Positions 33,858-46,001 of a stretch of 64,000 bases of DNA are shown here, piece by piece. Location of the stretch: assembly GCA_030789695.1 (NCBI GenBank), contig CM061133.1, forward strand, positions 98,165,128 through 98,229,127, given 5' to 3'. The notes beneath the pieces were generated by a model. The model was not told the origin of the DNA. It ran no database searches and saw nothing but the letters and a program-made list of their open reading frames with translations. Position 1 is the first letter of the stretch, and every line of letters begins with the position of its first letter. Both the position numbers and the translations under genes were made by a program. Source of the DNA: Scilla litardierei. Its lineage: Eukaryota; Streptophyta; Magnoliopsida; Asparagales; Asparagaceae.

Positions 33858-35429
33858 TCAAATAGTGTATGATTTGGGTATCCTCTTCCTAGTGGTTGCA
33901 TGCACAAAAGGTTGATCTCTACGTGGTGCATATGGCCTAGGAACATGAGATCTAGCAAGAGCATGAGGAAATGTGTATGGAACATTGTGTTGTCCTAAAG
34001 CATGATGATGTGCACATGGTCCATGGTGTGGTGTTGCATACATACGTGGATGAATATGAGGTGTGTATGCATGAAGATGATCATGAGAAAAAGCATGCAT
34101 ATGTGGATGTGAAGTGTGATCATAAGCATGTAAAGGTGCATGAGCATGAGTACGTGCTTGAGAGTGTCTCAAATGAGTGTTTGCACGTGCTCGTGGGTGT
34201 GGAACATAAAAACCATCATACGTGTGAACATGTGGGGTATGATGTGTGTTCCTACGTGGCATAGTATTGGTGTACATAAATGCATGACCCTTCCTTTGGT
34301 GTCCACCCTTGGTGGGTTTCTTCGCAAAGGAGGGAGGAATAGGAGTGGTGGTTTCCTTAGTAGTAGAACTACACAAGTTGTTATAGACACCACTCGTGGA
34401 TGCACCGGAGGATGGTCTCACAAAATCTATAGTTACTTCATTATAGGAGGTGCGTGCATTGGATGCATTTGCCTTAGAATAACCAAGGCTAACACGATGG
34501 TTTGCCGGTAGTTGATTCTTTAGCAAATCATCCAAATTGTCCTTTCCCTTATTGAGTCTCTCAACATTGGAGGACATGAGCTCATATTTCTTCGAAATTA
34601 AAGAAATAGTGGCATTCAAGGTGGATGCATGTGTGGTGAGCTCGTGCACTTGGGATTTGAGATCCTCATTCTCAATGCCCAAACTAGTGTTTTGAGATTG
34701 AAGATTTTCAATCTCAAGATCGTTACTATCCACAATGAAAGCACGATCAAGTTGAGATTTGAGGGACTCCACCTCATTTCTCAACATGCCATTTTGAGTA
34801 AGCAAACTTGCTTTCTCAATAGCGAGTGTCTCAACAATGGTATCATTGTTAGAGGTGCTACAAGTAGATGTGTTAGTGAGACTAGCAATCTTATTCTTAG
34901 CATCACAATATTTATGTGTAAGCTTTTGATATTTATCAAATAATTATTCAAAAGCAATTTTAAGATCACCCATTGTTACCTCTTCATTGTCGCTATCACT
35001 TTCACTCGAATCACTTGATTCGTCACTAGAGTCACCCGTAGTGGCATCCTCTCATCCCATCAAACCCATGAATGAATCTCTTTCATCATTGGAGGAAGAA
35101 CACTCCGAGGTGGACTCTTCTTGCTCCGCTAGCATGTGCCATATTTGATATGCCGTTGTTGCCTTGGACACACGTATAAGAATATTATAAGTTAAAAAAT
35201 CAAGCAAGATATTCATCACCTCATCATGTTTCTTCACCAATTCTTTTTGCTCATATGTCCACTTATGTTCGGAAGTGGTTGGCGCGCGAAAGGGCTTCTC
35301 CACAAGCTTCCAATAATCCTTATCGATGGATTGAATATAGGCGTTCATCTTTACACTCCAAATTTGATAGTTGGGCCCAAGGAGATATGATGGAAAAGGG
35401 CTTCGTGTGTTGTTGTTGTTGGTTGCCAT
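33858..35429 (-). pseudogene. Sirevirus-like gag with two stops and a histidine-rich C-terminus
   Basis: A single phase of 524 codons from the ATG at 35427-35429 to 33858 carries in-frame TGA at 35052-35054 and TAA at 34944-34946. The N-terminus matches the gag domain (PNYQIWSVKMNAYIQ, AYQIWHMLAEQEE), but the normal UBN2 continuation is missing, so an internal deletion is likely. Next come an acidic Ser-rich stretch and a coiled coil (34900-34500), ending in the NLDDLLKNQ motif. The last 110 residues are very rich in His, Pro and Tyr (HAHAPLHAYDH, HPHMHAFSHDH) and hold no CCHC knuckle. Whether both stops are read through or simply dead cannot be told from sequence. Confidence 0.75.
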
Positions 35430-35441
35430 AGCTATTACCTT

Positions 35442-35453
35442 GCTCTGATACCA
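35442..35453 (-). other. Primer-binding site, initiator tRNA-Met
   Basis: The minus strand reads TGGTATCAGAGC exactly, two bases from the LTR edge at 35456. Confidence 0.92.
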
Positions 35454-35455
35454 AT

Positions 35456-37691
35456 TGTAGTGACCCTGTGCTATGGGGAACAAACACTAGAGGGGGGGGG
35501 GGGAATAGTGTTTTATAGAATTATAAGGAATTTACGCCAAATAAAACCCTAATTAACCAACAAATGCGGAATGAAAGAAGTGATCAACAACGCAAGGTAG
35601 AATTCAATGCAAACATGCAATGTACCCTGGTTCGGTGCCACCCAAGTCTCCCCGACTTGTTACCGGTGCCCTAATCCAGCAACACCCGGATCCCCTCCGG
35701 ATACTCTAGCAAACCGCTAGAGATTTTCTTTAGCCCACTTACGGAAACCCCACAAGTGCAATCGACCTACAATTGATGTCCGTGTATCCCACAACCCGAG
35801 AACACGCAAAACCTTAATCCCACAACTTGGGACTAAGCACACTCTCACAAACCGAGAGTAAAACTGAAATCTTGACTCCCACAACTTGGGATCAAGCCAA
35901 TCCTCTCAACACCGTGAGTATACAACAAATATGAAGTATAAAGAATGAAAATATAAAACTTCTTACCACAAAATCCCATGCCTTGAGAAATACTTACCAA
36001 AATAGGGCATGAATGGATTTTGAGGAAGATGCGATCACCAAACCCTAGCTCCACCAAGATGAGCAACAATATATGGCTAGGGAGAAGTTGGTGACTTGGA
36101 TTCAAGCTCTTAGCTTGAGTAGCTCACAAAGAATGAGAATCTCTCTTGCGGAATTTGGTGCTCAAAGAGTGAGGAAGAGATTCTTGTGAGAAGAGAGAGA
36201 TTTGAAATGGAGTTGAATGGATCTTCTCTTGGATATGAAAATGTCTCTAATTTCAGCCTTGGAATACTGGTTTGAATCACTCAAACTTATATAGAGAAGA
36301 GACAAAACGGTCACAAAAATCGTGGCATTAAATGCCCCAACGGCTCTATTTCTGAAGCACTTAATCGGTCTAAGAAGGACCACTGACCGATTAGTTTTGC
36401 AACTAGTCGGTCGGTGAACCTTCTTGGACCGACTAGAAGGTTGACAGCAAAGACAGTGAAATACTGAAGAAGAAGAACTAGTCGGTCTAAGAAGAAACAT
36501 CAACCGACTAGTTTGACATCTAGTCGGTCGGTGAGCCTTCTTAGACCGACTAAGAAGTTGACAGCAAAGATAGTGAAATGCTGAAGAAGAAGAACTAGTC
36601 GGTCTAAGAAGAAACATCAACCGACTAGTTTGACAACTAGTGGGTCGATGAACCTTCTTGGACCGACTAAGAAGTTGACAGTAAAGAAGTCGAATTTCAC
36701 TAGGAGAACTAGTCGGTCTGAGAAGGATTCCCAACCGACTAGTTGGACAACTAGTCGGTCGGAGAACCTTCTTGGACCGACTAATTGGTCAACAAATAGG
36801 CTTGAATCAATTAGGATAACTAGTCGGTCTGAGAAGGATTTCCAACCGACTAGATCGTCATCTAGTCGGTCGGTGAACCTTCTTGGACCGACTAACAGAC
36901 CAACAGTGAAAGGGCTGAATTTAACTAGGATGTCTAGTCGGTTCAAGAAGAATTTCCAACCGACTAGATCGTCATCTAGTCGGTTGGTTCTTCTACTTGA
37001 ACCAACTAAGATGCATATGAAGCCATGAAAAGAAGCGATGAGCTACGGGAAACTTTCTAATGGCTTCTATGGCAATCCTAGAGATAAGGTATGATAGTTA
37101 AGAAGATTTCTAGGCAAGTACTACTCAAGGCTTAACATTCTATGAGATGAAGCAAGAAGACAATATAAATAACATGACGAACCGTCTTCAAAGCTTCAAC
37201 ATGGAGAATCCGAATCCCTTGACTTCATGAATAACTCCTTGAGCTTCAACGAAGCTCCAGGCACAACGATCACGCGTTCTGAGGAAGTCTTGGGATGTCG
37301 CTTGAGATGTACAAATTAATTGGACGACGATCTCCATAATTCTTCATGGTCCTGAGTCTTTTAGTTGAATGTCTCCAACGTCATAGTCTTTGATCCTCAA
37401 GGTGTCTTTGACGCTTTTGAAACATCCATTCCTTTGTTCTCTTTGGATTGAATCTCCATTCATTTGTTGATGCCATTGGCTTGAGGTTAGAGGTAGCCTT
37501 CGAGTTCTTCAAGCCAATGCTTCACCTTTGTTGATCTACCAAGTCCTCCACTTGAATCAACACGTGTAGTCACTTTTGATCTTCTTGAATCTAATTGGTG
37601 ACTTTTTAGCTAACTGCAAACACATGAGTTAGTCACAATGATTTGTGTTTGATCATCATCAAAATCAAGGTGGAGAGTCCAATACTCAACA
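35456..37691 (-). repeat. 5' LTR of the 26962-37691 element
   Basis: Direct repeat of 26962-29191 with the same internal array (36360-37010) and TATA motif, and a longer G-run near 35492. It ends at the AAATG duplication. Confidence 0.93.
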
Positions 37692-37696
37692 AAATG

Positions 37697-38430
37697 AAGT
37701 ATATGCTAATCACATGGAGATGTTAGGGCTTTATAGGGTCTTGATGCAGCCCATTGACGCGGTCATGTCAGATAAGGACCGACTGTGTTATTCTGTCGCT
37801 CAATGGATATTGGGAAATTGGATTGACGCGGTCACGACACTTCTATTTTGACTGCATCAATTGGGAAATTTAGGGGCTTAGGTGCTTGGGTGACGCGGTC
37901 GCATGAAAATTTTCATGCGATCGTGTGAATCTGGGAAAAATTGTTTGGAATTTTTGGCTTTAGGGGCTTTGGCTTACACAGCCGCGTCAAAATCAACGCA
38001 GTCTTGTTGAATTAAGTCCAAAAATTTCAGAGAGCTGCTTTCTGCAGGAAATCTCTGTCAGTCTGGCAAGCACCCATGTCGAAGGTCCTTGCGGTCGCAT
38101 CGATCTGCTTATCCTTAGCTCATTTTGGGCTCCATTTTAACTCTCTTCGATGCGGCCGCGTGGGAACGTGGGCACGTGTGATATCCTATGCGGTCGTGTC
38201 ATCTGCCCCCAGCTACTTTTTTGGGCTCTTCTTGGCTCCCTCCTACGCAGCCGTGTGGGGTGTCCCATGCGGTCGTGTGCTTCTATCCTACATTGGATAA
38301 AAATGGGATTGCTTTGAGGGGTTTAGGGGTTTTATTTAATCAAAAAATACTATCTAGCTAAACGGAAAATAAAGATAAAAACTAAAGAAAAGTTTAGAAC
38401 TTGGGTTGCCTCGAAAGAAACGCTCGTTTA
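37697..38430 (-). other. Athila spacer downstream of pol (right part)
   Basis: Repeated words such as GACGCGGTC, GCGGTCGTGT and GCGGCCGCGT with no coding frame. The same words occur at 13270-13440. Near 38400-38415 the GGGTTGCCTCGAAAGAAACG sequence resembles the GAGGCAACCC motif that follows pol in Athila elements. Confidence 0.6.
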
Positions 38431-38439
38431 TTATTTTGA

Positions 38440-41400
38440 GCTCGACTCCCTATGATATTATCATGGTGACTCCAGGGTGGAGAGGAATGAAGTCGCTTTA
38501 TTTTCGATGGGTTCACCTACAATGTAGTGCTTCAACCTCTGGTCGTTGACCTTAAAGGGACCGCTTCTCCCAATTACCTCAACTGATCTGTACGGGATGA
38601 CTCATTTGACTTTGAACGGACAAACACTTTCGATCATAACTTTCCCCGGAATAGCCTCAGCCTCGAGTTGAAGAGGAGCACCGTGTCGCCTTCTTTAAAT
38701 TCCCTCCTCACGATGTGTTTACCGTGCCAATGCTTCGTCCTCTCTTTATAGATACATGAGCTCTCATAGACATTGAGTCTGAACTCATCTAGCTTGTTCA
38801 ACTACAAGAGGTGTTGCTCTTCTGCACTCTTGCAGTCATATTTCAAGTGCCTAATAGCCCAATAGGCTTTGTGCTCCAACTCTACTAGAAGATGTCATTC
38901 TTTTCCATACACTAAACATTAGGGATAAGTTCCAATCAGAGTTTTGAATCGATCCGGTAGGCCCACAATGCGTCTCCAATTTTATGGCCCAATTTCTTCG
39001 TGAGTTCTTTACCATTTTCTCTAAGATACTCTTGATCTCTCTATTGGATATTTCTACTTGGCCGCTCGTCTGAGGATGATAAGCGAGCCCAATTCAGTGG
39101 CGTACTCCATATTTCTTCAAGAGGGACTCAAATTTATTTTCAATGAAGTGCTTTCCCCCGTCGCTTATGACTACCTTGGGACTCCGAATCTAGGGAATTT
39201 GTTTCTCTTGAAGAATTTAGCGACCACTTGTACATCATTGGTTAGGAAGGCTATTGCTTCAACCCATTTAGAAACGTAGTCCACCATAACTAATATGTAT
39301 TTGATTGCCAAGACTAGACAGAAATGGTCACATGAAATCAACTTCCCAAACATCAAATATCTCTATTTACAAGATGATGTTCAATGTCATTTCATTCCTC
39401 GTAGAGATATTTCCTATTCTTTGGCACCGGTCACATCCTTTGACGAAAACATTCACATCCTTCAATAGGGCAAGCCAATAGAACCCGCATTGGAGGATCT
39501 TTGATGCAGTCTTCATCGTGCTTGCATGTCCTCCGCATGGTAGATCATAACAATGCAATATAACAGATGTTGCCTCATTTTCTAGGATGCATCTCCTAAT
39601 GATTCCGCCATTGCATGTCTTGTATAAGAATGGATCGTCCCAGAAGTAGCTCCTGACATCATGTAAGAAATTTTTGCGTTGCTGTGAGATGATGTCATAT
39701 GGCATGATGTCGCAGGCAAGAAAGTTCATGATATCTACAAACCACGGAGTCTCATCTAAGGTGATGACGAACAACTGATCATCGAGAAAGGAGTCATCTG
39801 TCGGAAGAGATGCGCTTATGTTCTAATAGATGAGGCGAGATAGATGGTCCGCCACCATGTTCTCGGTGCCCTTTTGTCTCTTATTTTGCAAGTCAAATTC
39901 TTGTAGCAAGAGGATCCATTTAATCAAGCGTGGTTTGGCATCCTTCTTGTTAAGCAAGTATTGGAGAGCGGCTTGGTCCCTCTGGATAATGACTTTTGAT
40001 CCAATAAGGTTTGATCGGAACTTCTCTATGGAAAAAAAATCAAAGCTAGCAATTCCTTTTCAGTTGTGGTGTAATTTCTCTGAGCCTTATCAAGGGTCTT
40101 GCTAGTATAATTTATAGCATGAAGCTTGCTATCCCTCATTTGGCCCAAAACTGTTCCAACAGCATAGTCACTGGCGTCACACATTAGTTCAAAAGGGATG
40201 TTCCAGTCTGGGAGTTGAATGATGGGTGTAGAAGTGAGCTGCTTTTTCAACCTGTTGAAAACTGCAAGACATTCATCCGTAAAGATAAAGGGGCATCTTT
40301 GGCTAATAGTTTCACGAGGGGTCGTGCAATCTTGGAGAAGTCCTTGATAAAGCGGCGATAAAATCCCGCATGACCAAGGAAACTCCTAATTCCTTTCACA
40401 TTTGTTGGGGGGTGGTAGCCCCTCAATGACCTCTATCTTGGACCTATCAACCTCGATGACTTGTGAAGAAATGACATGTCCCAACACTACCCCTTCTTGC
40501 ACCATAAAGTGACACGCTTCCCAATTCAAAACTAGATTTACCTCTTGACATATTTGTATCACCTTAGTTAGGTTTTTCAAACATGTGTCGAAGCTCATGC
40601 CATGGATGGAAAGATCGTCCATAAACACTTCCATGATGTCCTCTACAAATTTGGAGAATATATCGGTCATGCGCATTTGGAAAGTGGCGGGTGCATTACA
40701 TAGTCCAAACGACATTCTCCGGTAGGCGAAGGTGCCATATGGACATGTAAAAGTGGTCTTCTCTTGGTTGTCAGGATGGATAGGTATTTGAAAAAATCCA
40801 GAGTACCCATCAAGGAAGCAAAAGAACAAGTGTTTGGCAAGCCGCTCAAGCATTTGATCAATGAATGGTGGAGGAAAATGGTCCTTGCGAGTGGCCTTGT
40901 TGAGTTTTCTATAGTCAATGTACATTCGTCACCCGGTGATGGTCCTAGTGGGTATGAGTTCATCTTTGTCAATTTAACCACCTTCATACCTCCCTTCTTT
41001 GGAACCACTTGAACTGGGCTAACCCACTTACTATCGGAGATAGGATAGATTATCCCCACTTCAAGTAGTTTCAAGACTTCCTTCTTAACTACCTCCTTCA
41101 TGTTGGGGTTAAGTCACCTTTGAGGCTCAATGTAGGTAGCATGGTCATCCTCAAGAAGAATCCTATGTGTGCACAAACTGGGGCTAAGTCCTTTTATATT
41201 GTCTATAGTATATCATAGGACACTTTTATATTCCCTAAAGATGGATAGGAGGCTATTAAGCTCGGTATCGGTTAGAGAGGCATTCACAATAACTGGATAG
41301 GTAGAATCTCTTCTTAAGAATACATACTTTAAATTTGGAGGAAGACGTTTGAGTTCTACCTCAGGAGGCTTGGCATTCTTCTTCTCTATTACCTCTGTTT

Positions 41401-41572
41401 GTGACGTCTCTCTTAAAGTTTCATTGTCTTGGCATGTCGAGGCTTCATGAGTTGTTTCCATAGATCCGACATCATCTTTGTAGTCTCCTTGAATTGAATC
41501 TTCATGGGAGTAAGTCTGGGGGTGTTGATAGGCCATGCTCTCTGAGGTTGAAGCTTCCTTTGGTGTTGGCAT
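38440..41572 (-). pseudogene. Athila-type Gypsy pol (RT, RNase H, integrase), frameshifted
   Basis: Motifs appear in order on the minus strand. A pre-RT region is at 41572-41213 (LKYVFLRRDSTYPVIV). RT starts at 41101 (IYPISDSKWVSPVQVVPKKGG) and continues in another frame at 40925-40386 (IDYRKLNKATRKDHFP, FLDGYSGF, FGLCNAPATFQ, and the catalytic box as FMDD). RNase H lies at 40250-40026 ([24 protein letters not shown]) and at 40020-39830 ([16 protein letters not shown]). The integrase zinc-binding region is at 39774-39367 (GGHASTMKTASKIL, CDRCQR), its core start at 39356 (VMVDYVSKWVEA) and its C-terminal region near 38900-38500 ([27 protein letters not shown]). Several frameshifts and stops make it non-functional. 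Confidence 0.9.
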
Positions 41573-42144
41573 AAATGTACTTATCTAGTAACATGTCTAA
41601 ACGACGTGTGATGTTTCCCCTTGGTGTACAGTTGAGTCATGACTGGTGATAGTTTGTGGGGAGGAAGTGGAGAATCCATCATCGTCGAAACTTCTCACAA
41701 CCAGACTGTTTTCCATGAGCACCTCATGGGAAGACATTTCTAGGGATGTGAGGGACATGCACTCTTGAGAGCCCTGTGGATCTTCTTCTTGGTTGGGAGG
41801 AAAATAATGATCTGTCCAGCTGTGGTTGTATGCATGAGGATCTGGATTACAGGGATGATTGTTGAATTGATGCTGGCCAAATAAGTGTCCGTGCATGTTG
41901 CACATTCCATAACTCACCGACGCTCATGGACTCAAGGAATTTGCCCCCATCCTCGATTGGGCTAGAAGTTGTGTCAGGTTATCCATTTTACTTGCAAGAA
42001 CTGCAGTGGTACTAGTGGCCAAAATCGCCATCAAAGTCACGTGTTCACCTGTAATAAAAGAAGAGACAAGAAATGAGTACGTGATAAAGAAAGAAATGCA
42101 TAGTGTAAACAACCATGAATTAAACCAATAGCAATCCATTTCTT
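41573..42144 (-). other. Athila leader and gag-region remnant
   Basis: Between the PBS and pol only about 0.6 kb remains, with short open frames (41597-41917, 41924-42211) that lack clear gag motifs. Athila gag normally needs far more space, so most of it is deleted. Confidence 0.5.
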
Positions 42145-42161
42145 TCCCGGCAACGACACCA
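42145..42161 (-). other. Primer-binding site, tRNA-Asp type
   Basis: The minus strand reads TGGTGTCGTTGCCGGGA, close to the TGGCGCCGTTGCCGGGGA site complementary to the tRNA-Asp 3' end used by Athila elements. It lies seven bases from the LTR edge. Confidence 0.85.
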
Positions 42162-42168
42162 GAAAACT

Positions 42169-42394
42169 TGTTGCTTTTCCAAGAGTGATCAAATTTATAC
42201 CTTAAGCGCACTGTGTAGTTGTAGCGCTAACAGGTCGTCCACTAGGAGGCAATGTTGAGTATTGGTTTAATTCAAGGTGTATTAGCCATGCAATCGATTA
42301 TGCAAGTAAATATGAATGCTAGAAGGAGATACCAAGTATGGTAAAACTCTAGAGCCGGGTATCACCGCAATGGAAATTAAGCTAGGATGGATTC
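42169..42394 (-). repeat. Fragment of the Athila 5' LTR
   Basis: Starts TGTTGCTTTTCC on the plus strand next to the PBS and is cut at 42394 by the Copia insertion whose left TSD would be GATTC. The rest lies outside the window. Confidence 0.65.
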
Positions 42395-42759
42395 TGTTGG
42401 GAGATGTATACCCTCAGATCATTTGTATGTGATGCAAATGATATTTTAAGCTTAGATAGGGACTATTTTTCATATGATGCAAACAGGGTTAAATGTGTCG
42501 TAAATTGTTTATGAAAATATATGATACAATAAACGCGTGGAAAAGGTAACCTATATGCTGGGATCGCCCCGTTCTAAATGCAGGTTCAAACCGCATCAAA
42601 AAGGAGTCCAAACGAGCCCAATAAGTCTGTTTAAAGACGTTTAAATAGAAATGCTAAATGGCAGCCCAAAAAGTAAAAGATCCAAAGCTTTAAATGTTAA
42701 AGTGTTTTTTTAAAAGATTAAAAGGGGGGCTGACACTTTTTGGGCCTGGCCAAATGGCC

Positions 42760-42980
42760 AGGCCGTGCATTCATTAGTTGACGCCTTGGGCACCAGCCTT
42801 GCCCAAAAAAGGAGAAATGGGGGCGCCATGTGGCGCCCCTTGATTGGCCCCGCAGGGCACTCTGACGCACCCAGCAGGCACGTGCATGGCATGTGCCTGC
42901 AGGTGCGTGCCAAGCACGTGCCCTTTGCGGGCTGCTGCTCGCACGTGGGGCCCATGTTGTGGGCCCCACTGTTAGGGCTT
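42760..42980. repeat. GC-rich palindromic block in the Copia LTR
   Basis: Inverted words such as GGCGCC/GGCGCCCC, GCACGTGC, CATGTGCCTGCAGGTGCGTG and GGGCCCA cluster here. The 3' LTR copy at 49230-49430 is more eroded. Confidence 0.65.
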
Positions 42981-43264
42981 CGTGCCCAGTAAACAGTGAC
43001 GGCAGTGTTCTTATTGAAACACATGTTTTGGGCGATTTTTGGACTGACGTTTGAGGGGTCAAACAGACTCGGAGTGACACGTCGTTTTTCCTACGCGTAC
43101 ACCGTTCAGCGCTCTTCGATTTGATAGGTTGTATCAAGATCGAAGCTCGGGAGTTAAAATTCATGGAAGTTTAGCCTTTATAAAAGACAAACTAACTTGA
43201 ATTTATTAATTCCAAAACATTAGTCCCACATTGGAAGTGGAGTAAAGGGGAGGGGTCAGCCGCC

Positions 43265-43275
43265 TATATAAATAG
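43265..43275 (+). promoter_or_regulatory. Putative TATA box of the Copia LTR (second copy at 49724-49734)
   Basis: TATATAAATAG followed by GGGGCATGCTCCC is identical in both LTRs and matches the solo LTR on the opposite strand. Confidence 0.65.
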
Positions 43276-43858
43276 GGGCATGCTCCCTTCCTCTACACTC
43301 GTCCCTAGCTCTAGATTTGAGCAGCTCCCAAAAATATTGGAGTACGCTCGGATCTAAGCTTAAAATAATATTCACTTCTCCCTAAATTTCTGCCTTGCTC
43401 CTGAAGAGCTCTAGCAAAGCCACGAATGGGTTCGGATCTGATCTGGAGTCTTGGCGAAGTTTAACACTCAGGTGAAACTTTCTTCGACGCGTGTTTAGCT
43501 CGGCGACAAGGGGATTGCTTACCTCGGGACGCGGAACGGCTCAAGGAGAGGTTCGACGCGGGACGGGAAGCGGCTTGGAAGACAGTACAGTACACCTTGC
43601 CTGTACCAAGGCAACGTTTCGAGTATGTGATTTAGTAGCTTTCTAGAATAATTTTAATAATGTCACAGTAGTATAGATCCCTCTTGGGGTGGTCAGATCC
43701 ACCCCAAGTCGGCATAGATCCTGTCTAAGGTTATGGCTTACCTTAGGGCCTTAGCTAAATTGTTTAGCTATATGTTTTCCGCTGTGTTTTTATCCCTTGT
43801 CAGTCTGACTTAGGACGGGAGCAGATCTGTGCCCTAATGGTCCGCCAAAACCCAACAG

Positions 43859-43869
43859 TGGTATCAGAG
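43859..43869 (+). other. Primer-binding site, initiator tRNA-Met
   Basis: TGGTATCAGAG lies one base after the LTR end CAACA at 43857. Confidence 0.9.
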
Positions 43870-45024
43870 TCTCGTCTACATGATGATCTAGGACAGCGAC
43901 AATTTTAAAATTATTGATTGCTTACTAAATGCACATAAAAGATTCTGACTTTATGTGATATCGTTAGAATGCACCCCTTCTTGTAAAATGTTTTAAAATT
44001 GTTTTAAAAGTATGTAATTTTTAAGAGAATGCCTTCTAAATGCATTTAAAATGTTTTTAACTTTATGCGATAATTTTAAAAATGATTTTAGATGCTTTAA
44101 AATTTTATGTGATAAAATTTTCTGCAAGCAAATTTTAATTTGATAATTTTTTAACATATGTTCAAGTAATAAAATTATGAGATAATTTTGAACATGAAGC
44201 TTTAAATTTTATTAAATAAAATTTTTTATGTTTTAAAATTATGTTGCATGTTATGTTCAGTTGAAACATAAAATAATTATGTGATAATTATTTTTTATTG
44301 CTGACACTTAATCTCATATGATTTAATTAAGATGTTAGTGTTAGTGGCTATGTTATTCTTGTCCCTTATTTGATAACACAAGAAAACCCTTATAGGTTAG
44401 CCATTAAGAATCTTTAAGATTTATAAGATAAATTTTAATGACATGCTATGTTTTAATAATCATTACAACTTTTAAAAACCTAATTCCTGATTAGGGTAGT
44501 CCTCTTTAACGATAATTATTATTTTAATCGTTTCAATAATAATTCTCATTAAATGACTACACTTTAAAAGTGTTGAAAATGATTTATTCAAATCCTAATG
44601 TTGATTAGGGTAGCACGCTAGACAATGAGAACCTTATAGTTGATAAAGATTTAATAAAAGTTATCAAACAAATCCTAAAATTTTTAATTTTAAGGATTCA
44701 ACTAGTTGATAGGATTAATTAGTTGTTAATGAAAGCCTTTTAGTCTATGACACACATATAAAAATGACAAGCTTCATTCAATGGACCATGATCCGGTCAA
44801 TGTGCTTGGCTAAGTTTGTTGGATCATCCTAGCTAGTCTAAGAGATAAATGATCCTGGCTTAGTCAATTCATAGGCCGTGTTCTGCTGGACCACAATGAC
44901 CTGAATCATGATTATATGATACCCTGGACTATTACTAGTCAAATACGTTAATAATCTTTTTCAAGGTTAGCCGTAGCCCTCCTTGTTTTAGAGGTTGGCA
45001 ACTATATGACCCATGTTCCAGTTG

Positions 45025-46001
45025 TTGAGCTACACTCAAGCTGTGACATGGCAACCTTGTAGAAACCAACTTCTTAAATACATATGATGTAATTTTGATT
45101 TGACCCAAACCGTCGTGTCGTGAATACATCGAGCACCGGCGTAAGTTAATCTAATGATGTAGTCTAGACTTGACCCAAACCATCGTGTCGTGAATACACC
45201 GAGCGCCGGCGTAAGTTAGGCTAGACAAGAAAACAAGGGTCCGACTAGACTAGTCATTGTGATTTGGATGAGCACACTCATGATCACAAATGGCTAGGGG
45301 TAAAAACCGATAAGAGAGTCATATAAGATATGATTGATGAAGAGTCATCTTCCGATCGCAGAGTCAAGCAATTTGTTAAGCTACACTTAAGGTTGTAAGA
45401 CTCAGGGTGGTTGGATCTCTTTTCCATTAATTTAATTTTGATTAAATCGTTCATTAATTGGCTTAAAATGATCGCGAAAATAGTGGGAGGATATAGATTT
45501 TTTTTGATACATCGAAATTTGTGGGAGGATATAGATTGATAAAATCCATTCTATCTATATTTAATATTGAACAAATGCTAAACTAGGGTAAGTTCTAAGT
45601 TTACCAATGGAATTAAAATATAATATTCTAATAGAATAAGTTAATTGGTAAATAAGTTGATTAATGTAATATCAAGTTAAATTCTAATTGATAGAATAAA
45701 CTATATTCTTGTTGACATTAAAGACAGACTTAAGGAATATGATTTCATTAAGTTCTGAGTCCAACAAAATAAATGCAAGTCACTCGCCTCTATATGGGGC
45801 AACTGGAACATATTGATGTTCAAAAGCATGTTTCTCCATACGATTTGTTGAGCGACACTCAAGGTTGTATGGAAAGCAGGTTCGATCCGCAAGGTTCGAA
45901 AATTCGATCAAACTGTTTGAATCGAATTGAGTGCATAAGCAGTGCAAGATTATGTATCCCAACCGGATCTTGAGATGAGGAACTTGTGGAGCGACACTCA
46001 A
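45025..46001 (+). repeat. Four dispersed copies of the hairpin TTGAG(C/T)..ACACTCAA
   Basis: TTGAGCTACACTCAA (45025-45039), TTAAGCTACACTTAA (45376-45390, with a compensatory change in both arms), TTGAGCGACACTCAA (45848-45862) and GGAGCGACACTCAA (45988-46001). The last three are followed by AGGTTG(T/C)A. Confidence 0.8.
45081..45220 (+). repeat. Two tandem 70-bp units
   Basis: 45081-45150 and 45151-45220 share TTGACCCAAACC, TCGTGTCGTGAATACA, CGAGC and CCGGCGTAAGTTA, with about ten substitutions. Confidence 0.85.

Larger units (their letters stand above)
26962..37691 (-). mobile_element. Gag-only Sirevirus-like element with TSD AAATG
   Basis: LTRs 26962-29191 and 35456-37691 begin TGTAGTGACC and end GATACTCAACA or AATACTCAACA. 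Both flanks are AAATG (26957-26961 and 37692-37696). The interior holds an iMet PBS, a gag frame with two stops, about 4.6 kb of AT-rich non-coding DNA and several PPT-like tracts, but no pol. The LTRs are very similar by eye. Inserted in the Athila spacer. Confidence 0.92.
13240..42394 (-). mobile_element. Athila-type Gypsy retrotransposon, split by younger insertions
   Basis: After removing the insertions 15531-25749 and 26962-37691, one minus-strand element can be read: 5' LTR fragment (42394-42169), tRNA-Asp PBS, leader, pol (41572-38440), spacer, Athila-specific ORF (26620-25750 joined to 15530-14813), then 3' non-coding sequence to about 13240. The TSDs of the inserted elements (GATCC, AAATG) show that the flanking pieces were contiguous. 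The 5' LTR is cut by the Copia element at 42395 and its remainder is outside the window. No 3' LTR was recognised on the left, so that end is probably truncated. Confidence 0.8.
42395..43857 (+). repeat. 5' LTR of the Copia element
   Basis: Begins TGTTGGGAGATG and ends CCCAACA beside the PBS. It holds a palindromic GC-rich block (42760-42980) and a TATA box. It matches 48869-49971 over the shared length, with moderate divergence. Confidence 0.9.

Noticed and set aside
33971..34264. Plus-strand 97-codon frame opposite the His-rich gag tail
   Set aside because: Antisense shadow of the CAY/CAC-rich coding strand.
38076..38300. 74-codon plus-strand frame in the Athila spacer
   Set aside because: No similarity, opposite to the element, and disrupted in the related sequence at 13270-13440.
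42710..43164. Overlapping minus-strand frames in the Copia LTR
   Set aside because: They cover the GC-rich palindromic block and are not preserved in the 3' LTR.
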